A stretch of DNA of 64,000 nucleotides from Clostridia bacterium (GTDB lineage: Bacteria > Bacillota > Clostridia > Oscillospirales > Acutalibacteraceae): NCBI GenBank assembly GCA_017516315.1, contig JAFXDE010000057.1, positions 21,225 to 85,224 of the forward strand, in the 5' to 3' direction. Numbering within the stretch: position 1 is the first letter of the stretch; the number at the start of each line of letters is the position of its first letter. The position numbers and the translations under genes were made by a program. The notes beneath the pieces are model-generated. The model was not told the DNA's origin and searched no databases. It saw only the letters and a list, made by a program, of their open reading frames with translations. Shown one piece after another: positions 15,099 to 24,900 of the stretch.

Positions 15099-16013
15099 AT
15101 GTATGACGTTATAATTATCGGTGCAGGCCCTGCAGGTCTTACGGCTTCCGTTTATCTTCGCAGAGCAGACAAAAGCGTGCTCATTCTCGAAAGAGAGACC
15201 TTCGGCGGTCAGATTACCCATTCTCCCAAGGTGGAAAACTACCCCGGCTTTGTTACTATGACAGGCAGTGAGCTGGGTGACAGACTGGTTGAACAGGCTA
15301 TGGCTCAGGGCGCAGAATTCGAATTGGATAAGGCAGTAGCTATCGAAGGTAATCCCGGTGACTACACCGTTAAGGGTGAAAGAGGGGAGTACAAGGCTAA
15401 GGCTGTTATCATCGCCGTGGGCAGCGAGCACAGAAGACTCGGTCTTCCTAAAGAAGACAAGTTTACAGGCGAGGGCATTTCCTACTGTGCAGTATGTGAC
15501 GGAGCCTTTTATGCAGGCAAGGAGGTAGCCGTTATCGGCGGCGGTAACAGCGCCTTACAGGAGGCTGTTATGCTCTCAAAGCTCTGCACGAAGGTTACAG
15601 TAGTTCAGAATCTCACCTTCGTAACAGGTGAGCCTAAGCTTAAAGAAGAGCTCGACAAAAAGGATAATGTTTCCTTTATTTATTCCACAGTAGTAAAAGA
15701 AATCAAGGGTGAAGACACCTTCGAGGGTATAGTTATCACCAACACGGAAACAGGTGAAGACTCCCTTCTTACCTGCGATGCGGTATTTGTGGCTATCGGA
15801 CAAAAGCCTATGAATGAGCCTTTCAAGGATAATGTCAGCCTTAACGAATACGGCTATATAAATGCCGACGAAAGCTGTCTTCCCGAAAATGCAGAAAAGG
15901 GTATTTTCGTGGCAGGCGACTGCCGCAGCAAAAGAATCAGACAGGTTGCCACTGCCGTTGCTGACGGTGCGGTTGCTGCATTGGCAGCGGTAAGCTTTAC
16001 GGATAGTATATAA
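15099..16013 (+). CDS. trxB: thioredoxin-disulfide reductase
   Basis: 304 residues. It is an NADPH-dependent flavoprotein that reduces thioredoxin-like disulfides in the cytoplasm. FAD motif GAGPAG (8-13), redox Cys pair C130-AV-C133 (SYCAVCDG), NAD(P)-binding GGGNSA (about 147), and the C-terminal FAD motif GIFVAGDCR are all intact. It lies 60 bp after nrdD with only a weak hairpin between. The likely client is therefore the redoxin domain fused to NrdD. The neighbouring-gene argument is inference. Confidence 0.95.
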   Translation: MYDVIIIGAGPAGLTASVYLRRADKSVLILERETFGGQITHSPKVENYPGFVTMTGSELGDRLVEQAMAQGAEFELDKAVAIEGNPGDYTVKGERGEYKAKAVIIAVGSEHRRLGLPKEDKFTGEGISYCAVCDGAFYAGKEVAVIGGGNSALQEAVMLSKLCTKVTVVQNLTFVTGEPKLKEELDKKDNVSFIYSTVVKEIKGEDTFEGIVITNTETGEDSLLTCDAVFVAIGQKPMNEPFKDNVSLNEYGYINADESCLPENAEKGIFVAGDCRSKRIRQVATAVADGAVAALAAVSFTDSI

Positions 16014-16019
16014 AAGAAG

Positions 16020-16045
16020 GGTGCTGTTGCGACTGCAACAGCACC
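16020..16045. terminator. convergent-gene hairpin terminator
   Basis: A perfect 11-bp stem GGTGCTGTTGC/GCAACAGCACC with a 4-base loop, between trxB and the minus-strand gene at 16064. T tracts are weak on both sides. Confidence 0.6.
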
Positions 16046-16063
16046 TGAAATTTTGTGTTCAGA

Positions 16064-16855
16064 TTATTCAAATGTATAAGTTATAATCTTAGTAAGCTCT
16101 GCGGAAACCTCTTCTCTTCCGAAAAGACCTGTCATAAGCTTCGCCGTGCATTTGATGGGCATCTCAATATGAATTGAAACGATATTGCCGTCCTTATCAA
16201 GAGTAAACTTTAAGACGGTTGACGAGAAGGTTATGTCGGCATTTCTGAGGATAGCGCCCTTTGTAAGGTCCTTGATTTCATCTGTGTCGGGGCCGACAAA
16301 GCCAAAAAGCAATTGATTGCCGCCCATAGAAGATATATAAGGATATACTTTCCATAAGTAAAGACCTGTGAAATAGTACACTTCATCGTATAATTTAACC
16401 TCATATTCGGTGAAGCCGTCTTCCTTTTCGGTAATCTTAAGGTCACTTACACCTGAAAGGGTAAAAGCTGAATTACAATCGAAAAAGGGAGTGATGTAGC
16501 TCGCATCATAGGTGACAGTTTTCGTTTTTTCAGTTAAGTCGAAGGCTTCAAGGAGTTTTTCCGCAAGATCGTCGCTGTTTATTTTTTCGGGAATCGAAAC
16601 CTCACCGAGAGTACAGGTGGTTTCAATTTTAGCCGATATGGTTTCATCGGTTTCCGTACTGTCATTCGCCAGGGCGTTTCTTAAAGCAAGAAGATTTTTA
16701 TTGTCTTCCTTATTTATCAGCTGACTATGTACCGGTGTATAATCGTTTTTGTATTTGAAAGGGAAATAAAGGGATGCTGCCTCATAGGCGATAATGCCGA
16801 GGACGAGAAAGATTGCTGCTACGACAGCTAGGATTTTTTTTGTTTTCTTTTTCAT
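16064..16855 (-). CDS. membrane-anchored extracellular protein, unknown
   Basis: 263 residues. A Lys-rich start and a single hydrophobic segment (about 8-30) form a signal anchor. There is no lipobox Cys. The rest is soluble and outside the cell, with a repeated beta-strand-like character (KLYDEVYYFTGLYLWKVYPY, TLDKDGNIVSIHIEMP). I do not recognise a family. The ribosome site (AAAAGGAGAATC) precedes the ATG. It converges on trxB. Confidence 0.65.
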   Translation of the reverse strand: MKKKTKKILAVVAAIFLVLGIIAYEAASLYFPFKYKNDYTPVHSQLINKEDNKNLLALRNALANDSTETDETISAKIETTCTLGEVSIPEKINSDDLAEKLLEAFDLTEKTKTVTYDASYITPFFDCNSAFTLSGVSDLKITEKEDGFTEYEVKLYDEVYYFTGLYLWKVYPYISSMGGNQLLFGFVGPDTDEIKDLTKGAILRNADITFSSTVLKFTLDKDGNIVSIHIEMPIKCTAKLMTGLFGREEVSAELTKIITYTFE

Positions 16856-16976
16856 TTTTTGTGATTCTCCTTTTGTTTTGTTGTGATTTGAGTTTACACC
16901 TTTTTTTACCGTAAGACAATAACATAAACTGCAAAAAAAGCGGATACTTTATTACAAAAACTGCAAAAACTGTTCT

Positions 16977-17678
16977 TTACTTTCTTATTATTTCTCCTGC
17001 TTCTTTTATGTCACCGATGATAAAATCCGGCTTATATCCTTCGGGCAGCTCCTGTCCCTTAAGATTCAGCCATACGCAGGTAATACCTGCGTTCATCGCA
17101 CCCTTGATGTCCGAGGTGAGAGAATCACCTACAAGAATAATCTTATCAATATCCTTTTCATTAATATGTGACAGCACATAATCGAAATATTCCTTTTTCG
17201 GCTTCTGATGGCCTATGGTTTCAGAAACAAAAACTTCCGTAAAGAAGGGGAGGAGACCGCTTTTCGTAAGACGCTTTTTCTGGGTGCTTGCTATGCCGTT
17301 TGTAACGATGTAAAGGTCGTATCCCTTTTCCTTAAGCTCACGGCAAAGGTCTGCGGCACCCTCGAGAGTGTTTCCGCCCTCACTGAGAAAGGAAAGATAA
17401 TTTTCATTGACCGTGAAGGGGTCTGTATCGCAGTGAAAGCCAATGGCAGAAAAATATTTTCCGAATCTGATTCTTTTTAATTCCTCCTTGGTAAGCTCTC
17501 CCGTTTCTATTGTCTTCCACAGGCTCAGATTTATCTGACTGTATGTTTTTATGTTTTCTTCCGTTTCGGGTACTCCGTAAAGAGCCATCACACTTTTCAG
17601 AGCGCAGCGTTCATCCATATCGAAATCGAGCAGGGTGTTATCTGCATCGAAAAGCACGGTGGTATATTTTTTACTCAT
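16977..17678 (-). CDS. HAD hydrolase, YjjG-type noncanonical pyrimidine nucleotidase
   Basis: 233 residues. HAD motif I DADNTLLDFD, motif II IVTNG, and motif III/IV KPKKEYF...GDSLTSDIKGA are intact; the first Asp is the phosphoenzyme nucleophile. The YjjG branch removes phosphate from modified or noncanonical pyrimidine nucleotides, keeping them out of DNA. Longer in-frame starts exist upstream, but the AGAGGTG site seven bases before the ATG at 17678 (minus strand) fixes the start. Confidence 0.85.
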   Translation of the reverse strand: MSKKYTTVLFDADNTLLDFDMDERCALKSVMALYGVPETEENIKTYSQINLSLWKTIETGELTKEELKRIRFGKYFSAIGFHCDTDPFTVNENYLSFLSEGGNTLEGAADLCRELKEKGYDLYIVTNGIASTQKKRLTKSGLLPFFTEVFVSETIGHQKPKKEYFDYVLSHINEKDIDKIILVGDSLTSDIKGAMNAGITCVWLNLKGQELPEGYKPDFIIGDIKEAGEIIRK

Positions 17679-17771
17679 CCTTATCACCTCTGAAAATATT
17701 CTACTAAAAAACCTGCCGTATGTCAATTATATAAGTATTCTTACAAATTAATAAAATTTTCCGTATAGGTA

Positions 17772-17799
17772 TTTACTTTTATTTTTCTTGTGGTAAAAT
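17772..17799 (+). promoter_or_regulatory. promoter of the DUF4364 gene
   Basis: TTTACT, 16-bp spacer, TAAAAT. Transcription would start near 17806, which rules out the upstream in-frame GTG as start codon. Confidence 0.55.
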
Positions 17800-17834
17800 T
17801 AAAATGTATAACTATAATGAAAGGCAGATTTATT

Positions 17835-18389
17835 ATGTCATCAGATACATTCAGCGAGGGCATCGTTCCCGGCGGTCTTCGCGAAAAAAACGAAATCAAG
17901 CTTTTGGTCTGTTATCTGCTGAAAACTCTGAAAAGGTCTCTTACCAGAACTCAGCTTAACGAGATTTTAAGCGAATACTCCGTGGCAAATTATTTCGAGG
18001 TAAACGGAGCAGTGAGCGAGCTTATCTCGGGAGGACAGGTTATCAGCGAAATAAATGACGGTGATGAGCTTATCACTCTTACGGCCAAGGCAGAGCTCGA
18101 TGTGGCTGCCATAGAGAGAAGCTTACCCCGTACCGTCAGAGAAAAAAGTGTGGCGGCGGCCATAAAGGTGCTTTCCAGAGAAAGAATAATCAAAGAAAGC
18201 AGCGTGGAGACCGTTACTCTTGACCACGGCTTTCATGTGAAATTCACCGTTATGGATATGGATACGGAGCTTTTGAAAATCACGGTCTATGTTCCCGATG
18301 AAAGTCAGATAGAAACGGTCAAAAAGAATTTCTTCGATAATGCCGTTTCCGTTTATTCTGACATTATCTCTACCCTTACTACCAAATAA
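17835..18389 (+). CDS. DUF4364 family protein
   Basis: 184 residues. The N-terminal half is winged-helix-like (KNEIKLLVCYLLKTL, LTRTQLNEIL, ISGGQVISEINDGDELITLTAKAE); the C-terminal half is an alpha/beta domain. DUF4364 proteins are widespread in Clostridia and presumed DNA-binding, but no regulon is established. The start ATG at 17835 follows a GAAAGG site. It is 21 bp upstream of the GH43-like gene and has no terminator, so the two are probably cotranscribed. Confidence 0.8.
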   Translation: MSSDTFSEGIVPGGLREKNEIKLLVCYLLKTLKRSLTRTQLNEILSEYSVANYFEVNGAVSELISGGQVISEINDGDELITLTAKAELDVAAIERSLPRTVREKSVAAAIKVLSRERIIKESSVETVTLDHGFHVKFTVMDMDTELLKITVYVPDESQIETVKKNFFDNAVSVYSDIISTLTTK

Positions 18390-18410
18390 AAGAAAGGACA
18401 AGTAAAAGTA

Positions 18411-20663
18411 ATGAAAAAGTTTTTAGCCTTTTTTACTGCGACGCTTCTGCTTTTCGGCGGAGTATTTATGATTTACTGGAAGCATATAAGACCTTCCGAA
18501 TATATGGTTTTCGTCGAGTCCTTCGGCCACGGCGTAATTACCGTTGACAGTAAAAACACTACAGGCACCGACGAAAAATACCGTGTGGCCTGCGATAACG
18601 GACAGGTTCTTACTCTAAATATTAACCCTGAAAGAACGGATTCCACCTACTATGACCTTAAAAAGCTTATAGTAAACGGAGTCAATGTTACCGATGAGGT
18701 AAATATGCTTCAGTATAAGGTAACTGCAGATAAGAAGCTTAATGTTCTTGCCTTCTTCAAAAAGGGTAAAAGACCGGAGGGCTATAAGAGTGAAGAGGCA
18801 ACGTCAAACATTTCGAAGCCTTCCATTGATAAATATGCCGATAATAAATACATCGGCTCCTATGCGGTTTACGATATAAAGGACCCCTGCGTTTTCTACG
18901 ATGAAAAGAGTGATTATTATTACTGCTTCGGCTCAGATAATGTGGTAATCAAATCCAAGGATCTGATAAACTGGACGACCCGTACCACATATTTCCCCAC
19001 TCCCGAGGATGCAGAGAGCAATACCGTAATGTCCTTCTCTGCCTTTAAGAGCGTAAAAAGCTGGGCAAAGGAGCACGGCTACGGTGCCGATGAAACCTAT
19101 TCTGACGAAAATCAGGACAGAACACCCCTTTCTCCCGAAATTATTTACCGTAAGGGTGTTTACTATCTTTACTTCTCTCTTTCTAAAACAGCGGATGCTA
19201 ACGAAAGTGCTATCTTCTGTGTAACCACCGACGACCTGGCAAAGGCGATAGAAACCAAGACCTGGAAGGATGCGGGTCTTGTAATAAGCACCTGCGGAAG
19301 ACATGCGGGAACAGAAATCGTCGAGGATGAGGCTTCGGGCGAGAAAAATAAGCATTCCTTCAAGGCATCCTACGATGCGGCAAATGCTGTTCATCCTGCT
19401 GTTATCAATACGGAAAACGGTCTGTTTATGATTTACGGCGGCTCCTACGGCAGAGAAAAAATCGGCGGTGAAATCTATATCGTCGAGCTCAGTCCGAAAA
19501 CAGGTCTTCTCAAGGCTGCAAGTCCCGTCAACAGCAAGGGCGAGGTTATCTCCACTCTTCACGGCTCTGCGCGCTTCCAGGCAGGCACTCTTATCGCAAA
19601 GCCCGGCAGAATTCCTGCACTTTCTAAAAATGACGGCAGCCTTTTAAGCGGTGCAGACATCGTTTACAATAAGGATACAGGCTACTATTATCTCTTCCTT
19701 ACCTACGGTGTAGAGGAAAGCAACTATAATGTCCGCGTGGCAAGAGCCAAATCTCCCGAAGGCCCCTATACGGATTTCAACGGAGCTGATATGGCTGAAT
19801 TCGGAAAAAGCGGAAGAAACAATCAGTACACAAAGGGGCTTATGCTTACCGCAGGCTATAATTTCCTTTCCAGCAGTAACGGCGGAGTAACCTATACCGA
19901 TATCGGCAGAGCCTCCATAGGAAGTCCCTCTGTAATAAAAACCTCTAAGGGCAAATGGTTTATGGGCTCACAGTCTCAGCTTTACTATAAGATTGATTCG
20001 ACGGTTACTACAGGTGCCGGCAGGGCGACGGAAGCGGGACTCAGAGATGTTTATCCTTTCCCCAGCCTCGAGGTAAGAGAGCTTAAATGGACTGTAGACG
20101 GTTGGCCTGCAGCCTGTCCTGAGACCTATTCGGGTACGGCTGCCTCTACTAAGGTGAAGCAGGCATCTCTCTACGGTAACTGGGATACGGTTATTTTCGA
20201 CCCGTCCGGTGATGCTGAAAGCTATAAGGCTGTGGCAAGAAATACCTCGCAGACCGTTACCATACTCGAAAATGCAGTAATCACCGAAACCGACATCAGA
20301 AAGGGCAGAAAGCTCTCTACAGAGGGTAATCTCTCTAAAGCGGACGGATATTACACCGTAGTTATTGACTCGGTGAAATATAATATCTATCCTATGGCTG
20401 TGTGGGATTTCGAGCTCGAGGAAGGAACCGTCGTATTCACCGGCTACAGTGAGGACGGTACTGCTGTCTGGGCGAAGAAAAACTTCTCCGATGCTCTCGG
20501 TATCAATACCACTACCTTCTATCATGTGCTTTCTATGTGCGATGAGGCAGTACAGAATGAATACAAAGAAAAGATGGAGAAAATCAGCTCTAACCCCTCA
20601 CAGACTGATATTGACGCTATGACAGGCGAGCTTGTTGACATTGTTTTAAGCTCTGCTAAATAA
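18411..20663 (+). CDS. membrane-anchored GH43-like beta-propeller protein
   Basis: 750 residues. A signal anchor at 1-22 leads to a small beta domain (about 30-120) and a five-bladed-propeller region of GH43 character (about 145-560). One blade starts with the catalytic-base segment DIKDPCVFYDE and the next with SPEIIYRKGVYYLYFS. A later blade reads SGADIVYNKDTGYYYLF, where arabinanases have EAP, so the general acid is not evident. A C-terminal lipocalin-like beta domain (about 590-690) is typical of secreted arabinan endo-1,5-alpha-L-arabinanases. The likely role is plant arabinan or related glycan binding or cleavage at the cell surface. It has an AAAGGACAAG ribosome site and a strong terminator. 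Confidence 0.75.
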   Translation: MKKFLAFFTATLLLFGGVFMIYWKHIRPSEYMVFVESFGHGVITVDSKNTTGTDEKYRVACDNGQVLTLNINPERTDSTYYDLKKLIVNGVNVTDEVNMLQYKVTADKKLNVLAFFKKGKRPEGYKSEEATSNISKPSIDKYADNKYIGSYAVYDIKDPCVFYDEKSDYYYCFGSDNVVIKSKDLINWTTRTTYFPTPEDAESNTVMSFSAFKSVKSWAKEHGYGADETYSDENQDRTPLSPEIIYRKGVYYLYFSLSKTADANESAIFCVTTDDLAKAIETKTWKDAGLVISTCGRHAGTEIVEDEASGEKNKHSFKASYDAANAVHPAVINTENGLFMIYGGSYGREKIGGEIYIVELSPKTGLLKAASPVNSKGEVISTLHGSARFQAGTLIAKPGRIPALSKNDGSLLSGADIVYNKDTGYYYLFLTYGVEESNYNVRVARAKSPEGPYTDFNGADMAEFGKSGRNNQYTKGLMLTAGYNFLSSSNGGVTYTDIGRASIGSPSVIKTSKGKWFMGSQSQLYYKIDSTVTTGAGRATEAGLRDVYPFPSLEVRELKWTVDGWPAACPETYSGTAASTKVKQASLYGNWDTVIFDPSGDAESYKAVARNTSQTVTILENAVITETDIRKGRKLSTEGNLSKADGYYTVVIDSVKYNIYPMAVWDFELEEGTVVFTGYSEDGTAVWAKKNFSDALGINTTTFYHVLSMCDEAVQNEYKEKMEKISSNPSQTDIDAMTGELVDIVLSSAK

Positions 20664-20668
20664 AAAGA

Positions 20669-20720
20669 TAAAATCCATTGTAAGGGTCGTAGAAACCGAC
20701 TGTTTACAATGGATTTTTTT
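20669..20720 (+). terminator. intrinsic terminator of the DUF4364-GH43 unit
   Basis: AAAATCCATTGTAA/TTACAATGGATTTT arms enclosing a small inner hairpin, with a T run. The same CCATTGTA arm is used by the mfd terminator at 21873. Confidence 0.85.
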
Positions 20721-20728
20721 GATGTTAC

Positions 20729-21120
20729 GGATCGTAGGGGCGACCATTGGTAAAAAAACTAATCTTTGTAGGGGATGGCGTCCCCGACACCGAAGTGATT
20801 ACCTCTCAGTCACTGCGTGACAGCTTTTCTTCCAGAAACGGGAACCCTTTTGTCTGCTTTGCAGACATTTTTCTCTCCGAGAACGGGCACTCCCTCGTCA
20901 CTCCGTGACACTCCCTCTAACAGAGGGAATTACCTATCAGGGGAATTACCTTTCAGGAGAGCCAAATTAAGCCTCGCCTGAAAGGAGAGGTGTCAACCGT
21001 CAGGTTGACGGAGAGGTTTCTTCGTTTCAATGAAACTGTTGATCGGCATCCGCTCGAGCCGCGGGGGCTCTTACTTTGCTCCGGAGGCGGCAAAGTAAGC
21101 AAAACCCCTCTTTTTTAAGA
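20729..21120. repeat. cluster of degenerate intergenic hairpin repeats
   Basis: This holds a truncated GTAGGG repeat (20729-20750), a GTAGGGGA...TCCCC hairpin (20768-20785), several GAGA/TCTC and GTCAC/GTGAC palindromes, and a CTTACTTTGC/GCAAAGTAAG inverted repeat near 21070-21100. No coding potential is supported. Confidence 0.6.
20971..21018 (+). repeat. GGAGAGGT repeat, full copy
   Basis: CTCGCCTGAAAGGAGAG, GTG, variable hairpin TCAACC-GTCA-GGTTGA, CGGAGAGGT. Confidence 0.65.
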
Positions 21121-21210
21121 AGGGAAAAGAGTGTGCTGTTCAGTTGAGTGTATAGAAACAGTAACAGTTAGTTTTTCAATAAAAGCTCAGAAACAAATAC
21201 TTTCCCTTGG

Positions 21211-21239
21211 GGTGCGACCCGTGGCAGGGTCGCAGACAG
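21211..21239 (+). repeat. GTGGCA-loop hairpin, copy 1
   Basis: Stem GCGACCC/GGGTCGC around the loop GTGGCA, followed by AGACA. Confidence 0.7.
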
Positions 21240-21342
21240 GAAACTGCCGTTCTGCATTAATGTTTATGTTATTCTTACTTGCCTTCTTAAGCTGTGTTTT
21301 TTCTGTTTCACCTTTCAGTACCTCCTTACGAAACATCCTACA

Positions 21343-21371
21343 GGGGTTGCCCCGTGGCAGGGGCAAAGACA
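21343..21371 (+). repeat. GTGGCA-loop hairpin, copy 2
   Basis: Stem TTGCCCC/GGGGCAA around the identical GTGGCA loop, followed by AAGACA. Several stem pairs differ from copy 1 by compensatory changes. Confidence 0.7.
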
Positions 21372-21872
21372 ACCGATAAGGCTTCGGATTTACTTAAAGG
21401 TTTTTACTAACCTTTATTCCTTTTACGTTCATAAAATCAAAAGCTCGGAGCTTCTTCCTTTATGACGTTTTTCCCCATGTTATAAATATTTATTTCAGTA
21501 GAGAGCCCGTAAATAGGGAGGACGCATCTTTGTGTGGGCATAAAAATGAACCGCGGGAAAACCTGACGGAAAAGGAAGCGAAAATACTTTTTCTTACGGT
21601 GCGAAATGAATTTTTTCGGTAGTGCTGTAGGTAAAAAACATTTTCTGCGGCAGACTGAGGCGGTATCATAAACTTATTCATCGACCTTTTTCCGAAAACA
21701 TTTCCGCTTTTGCATCCGACAAGCGGTATATTCATTGTCAGCCGGAGAATGATTTTGCCTACTTTTGTCGAAACAAAGTTAGGTCTGCGAAGCTATGCCG
21801 ACTGAATGTTTCATTGAAACAAAAATAATAATGTTAGCGTCTTACTGTAATCTTTAAAATACTTATCAAAAT
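21372..21872. other. gene-free stretch
   Basis: No ORF here has a ribosome site, codon pattern or recognisable product. It contains short inverted repeats only. It may be a decayed gene, but no family can be read. Confidence 0.5.
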
Positions 21873-21916
21873 AAAAAATCCATTGTACAAACCTTTACGG
21901 CTTATACAATGGATTC
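21873..21916 (-). terminator. intrinsic terminator of mfd
   Basis: Minus strand AATCCATTGTA/TACAATGGATT stem followed by TTTTTAT. Confidence 0.85.
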
Positions 21917-21924
21917 ATTTTATC

Positions 21925-24900
21925 TTACTGTTCCTCACTCAGTGCCTCCACAAGCTCTCTCATTCCCTCTATGGGACTTACATTTTTAAGCTTGTAGGAG
22001 ATATAGGGACTGGTTTTGGCGGCACTTATCATAGCCTTACCGCGGAGCTTATGGCCTACGGCGATTATGAACTGAGGCTTCAGCTCATTTACGAAAGCTA
22101 AAAGCATAGTATTCTGCTGCTTGATTTCGTAAATACCGAGCTTTGCCGCCTTTGAACGGAGAAGAGCTACCTCTACGAGACCCTCTACAGCCTTTGGCGG
22201 TTCACCGAAGCGGTCGATAAATTCGTCGAGAACATCCATAGCATCCTCTCTCGTTTCTATCTCCGCTATTCTCTTATACATACCGATACGGTTTTTGACT
22301 GAGTCGATGTAATTTTCGGGAATGTGAGCATCGACTGAAATATCGATAAGACATTCCTGCTTTTCCTTTACCTCGATGCCTGTCTTTTCCTCTTCGATGG
22401 TTTCCGAAAGGATCTGCAGATACATATCGTAGCCTACAGCCTCCATATGTCCGTGCTGCTGTGCGCCTAAAACATTACCTGCACCTCTTATTTCCAGATC
22501 ACGCATGGCGATTCTGAAGCCTGAGCCGAATTCGGTAAATTCCTTTATGGCAGAGAGCCTTCTCTGAGCGATTTCGCTGATTTCTCTGTTTTTATTATAG
22601 GTGAAATAAGCGTAGGCGCGGCGCGAGCTTCTGCCCACACGGCCTCTTATCTGATGTAGCTGCGCCAGACCCATTTTATCTGCATCCTCGATAATGAGAG
22701 TGTTTGCGTTAGGCACATCTACACCCGTTTCGATGATAGTAGTGCAAAGAAGAATGTCTATTTCATTTTCTAAAAGCTTTCTCCATATCTCGCTCAGGTC
22801 ATCCTCACTCATTTTACCGTGGCCGATACCTATTCTCGCGTCGGGCAGATATTTTCTTATCTCTGCGGCCCGTCTTTCGATGGATTCCACACGGTTATGG
22901 AGATAGTAAACCTGACCGCCGCGTCTTATTTCTCTTTCCATAGCCTCGGCTAAAATCTCCATATCCTGAGGTACCACATAGGTCTGAACAGGGTATCTGC
23001 CTACGGGCGGAATTTCCAGAACGGACATATCCCTTATGCCGGTCATAGCCATATTAAGAGTACGGGGAATAGGTGTAGCCGAAAGGGTAAGAACATCCAC
23101 GAGAGGAAACTTCTCTTTCAGCTTTTCCTTCTGTGCTACGCCGAAGCGCTGCTCCTCGTCGACGATGAGAAGACCTAAATCCTTGAACTCCACGCTTTTG
23201 GCGATAATGGAGTGAGTGCCGACGATAATGTCTATACTGCCCCTTTTGAGGGCTTTTTTTATTTTCGTTCTGTCCGACTGACTGCGGAAGCGTGAGAGCA
23301 TATCTATCTCTATGGGGAAGCCGTCGAAGCGCTTTTTTATGGTCTGAAAATGCTGGAAGGCGAGTATGGTGGTGGGAACGAGGATAGCGCACTGCTTTCC
23401 GTCAGCGACGCATTTGAAGGCGGCACGGAGAGCTACCTCGGTTTTTCCGAAGCCTACATCACCGCAGAGAAGACGGTCCATAGGACTCGGCCTTTCCATA
23501 TCACGCTTGATTTCGTTTACAGCCTCGAGCTGGTCTTCCGTTTCCTCGAATTCGAAGCGCCTCTCGAAGTCATTCTGCATATCCATATCGGGGGAGAAGG
23601 CGAAGCCCTGAGAGTTAAGTCTCGCCGAATAAATCTTCGTAAGCTCCGCTGCCATATCCTTGACTGCGCTTTTTACTCTGGAACGGGTTTTCTTCCATTC
23701 GTCGCTTCCGAGACGGTTGAGCTTTATTACCTTGTCGGTATCCTTAGGCGAAATGTATTTGGCGATAAGGTCGAGCTGTGTTACGGGCAGATAAAGCACA
23801 TCGGTGCCCCGGAAATTTATTTTTATAAAATCCTTTATCTTGCCCCCTACGGTCATAGTGGTTATTCCGTCGAAAATACCGATGCCGTGAACGGCGTGAA
23901 CTACATAATCGCCCCGTGATATTTCTTCGAGAGAGGTTATTCCTTTTTTTCCTCTGAAGGCGGGATTAACCTTTCTCTGCTGCTTTTCTACAGCTCTTCC
24001 GTAGGTGAACAGGGCAAACTTAAGAGCGTTATATTCTATGCCTGAAGAAACACTGCCTGAAATAACGCTGACGGTTTTTTCGGGAAACTCTGCAGGAATT
24101 ACGGGAAAATAGTGACTTTTTATGCCTTCCGTTTCCAGATCGTAGGCGAGCTCCTTGGCACTTTTTTCCGTGCCTGCCATAATAACACAGGTAAATCCCA
24201 GCTTCATCAGCGGCTCCAAATCCTCCATAAGGAAGGAGAGAGTGCCGTCCCAACGGGAAAGAAGAGAGGCATTTATGCTTACGAGAGCCTTTACGGGAGT
24301 GTCAAAGGAGCCTCGGGCAAGGTTATCCATATAGACAGTACCGCTGGTTTCGTAGTAATTCAGTATCTCATTCCAGGAAAGAATGAAGGTATCAAGACCT
24401 TTGGTGAGTATACCCTCCTCGAACATAGCCTTGATGTCCTCGGTCATAAGAGCAGAAACGGAATTGAACCGCTGCTTTACCGAGGAGCTTTCGCATACGA
24501 AAATAAGGCTGTCCTGCATATAGTCGAAAACAGTTTCCTTTTCGCTGTAGGCGAGGGATATATATTTATCGTTTGCCACGCTTATAAAGTGGCTGAGCTT
24601 TTCTATGTCTTGGCTTATGAGGGCCTTGGCCTTTACGCTTCCTTTTCCCTTTACAGAGGGGAGAAAATCCTCGAGGCGCCTTTTCATTTCCTCCGTCGAA
24701 TCGAAAAGAACCTCGCGTGAGGGAGTGATTTTAACGAAGTCAAGACTTTCCTTTCTTCTCTGACTTTCCGTGTCAAAGGAGGAGACGGAATCTACCGTGT
24801 CACCCCAGAATTCTATTCTTACGGGACAGTCATTTCCGGGAGGAAAGATGTCGAGTATACCGCCGCGCAGCGAGAACTGACCCGTACCCTCTACCTGCTC

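Noticed and set aside
15038-16064. nrdG activase next to nrdD.
   Set aside because: The only gene following is trxB. The radical SAM protein at 1807 is PflA-like, of a different branch and too distant to call NrdG.
21131-21735. Short frames in the 1.2-kb gap before mfd.
   Set aside because: There are no ribosome sites or recognisable products, and they cross the hairpin repeats.
23350-24720. Long + strand frames opposite mfd (about 190 and 200 codons).
   Set aside because: They lie fully inside mfd, have no ribosome sites or family features, and mirror the codon structure of the real gene.
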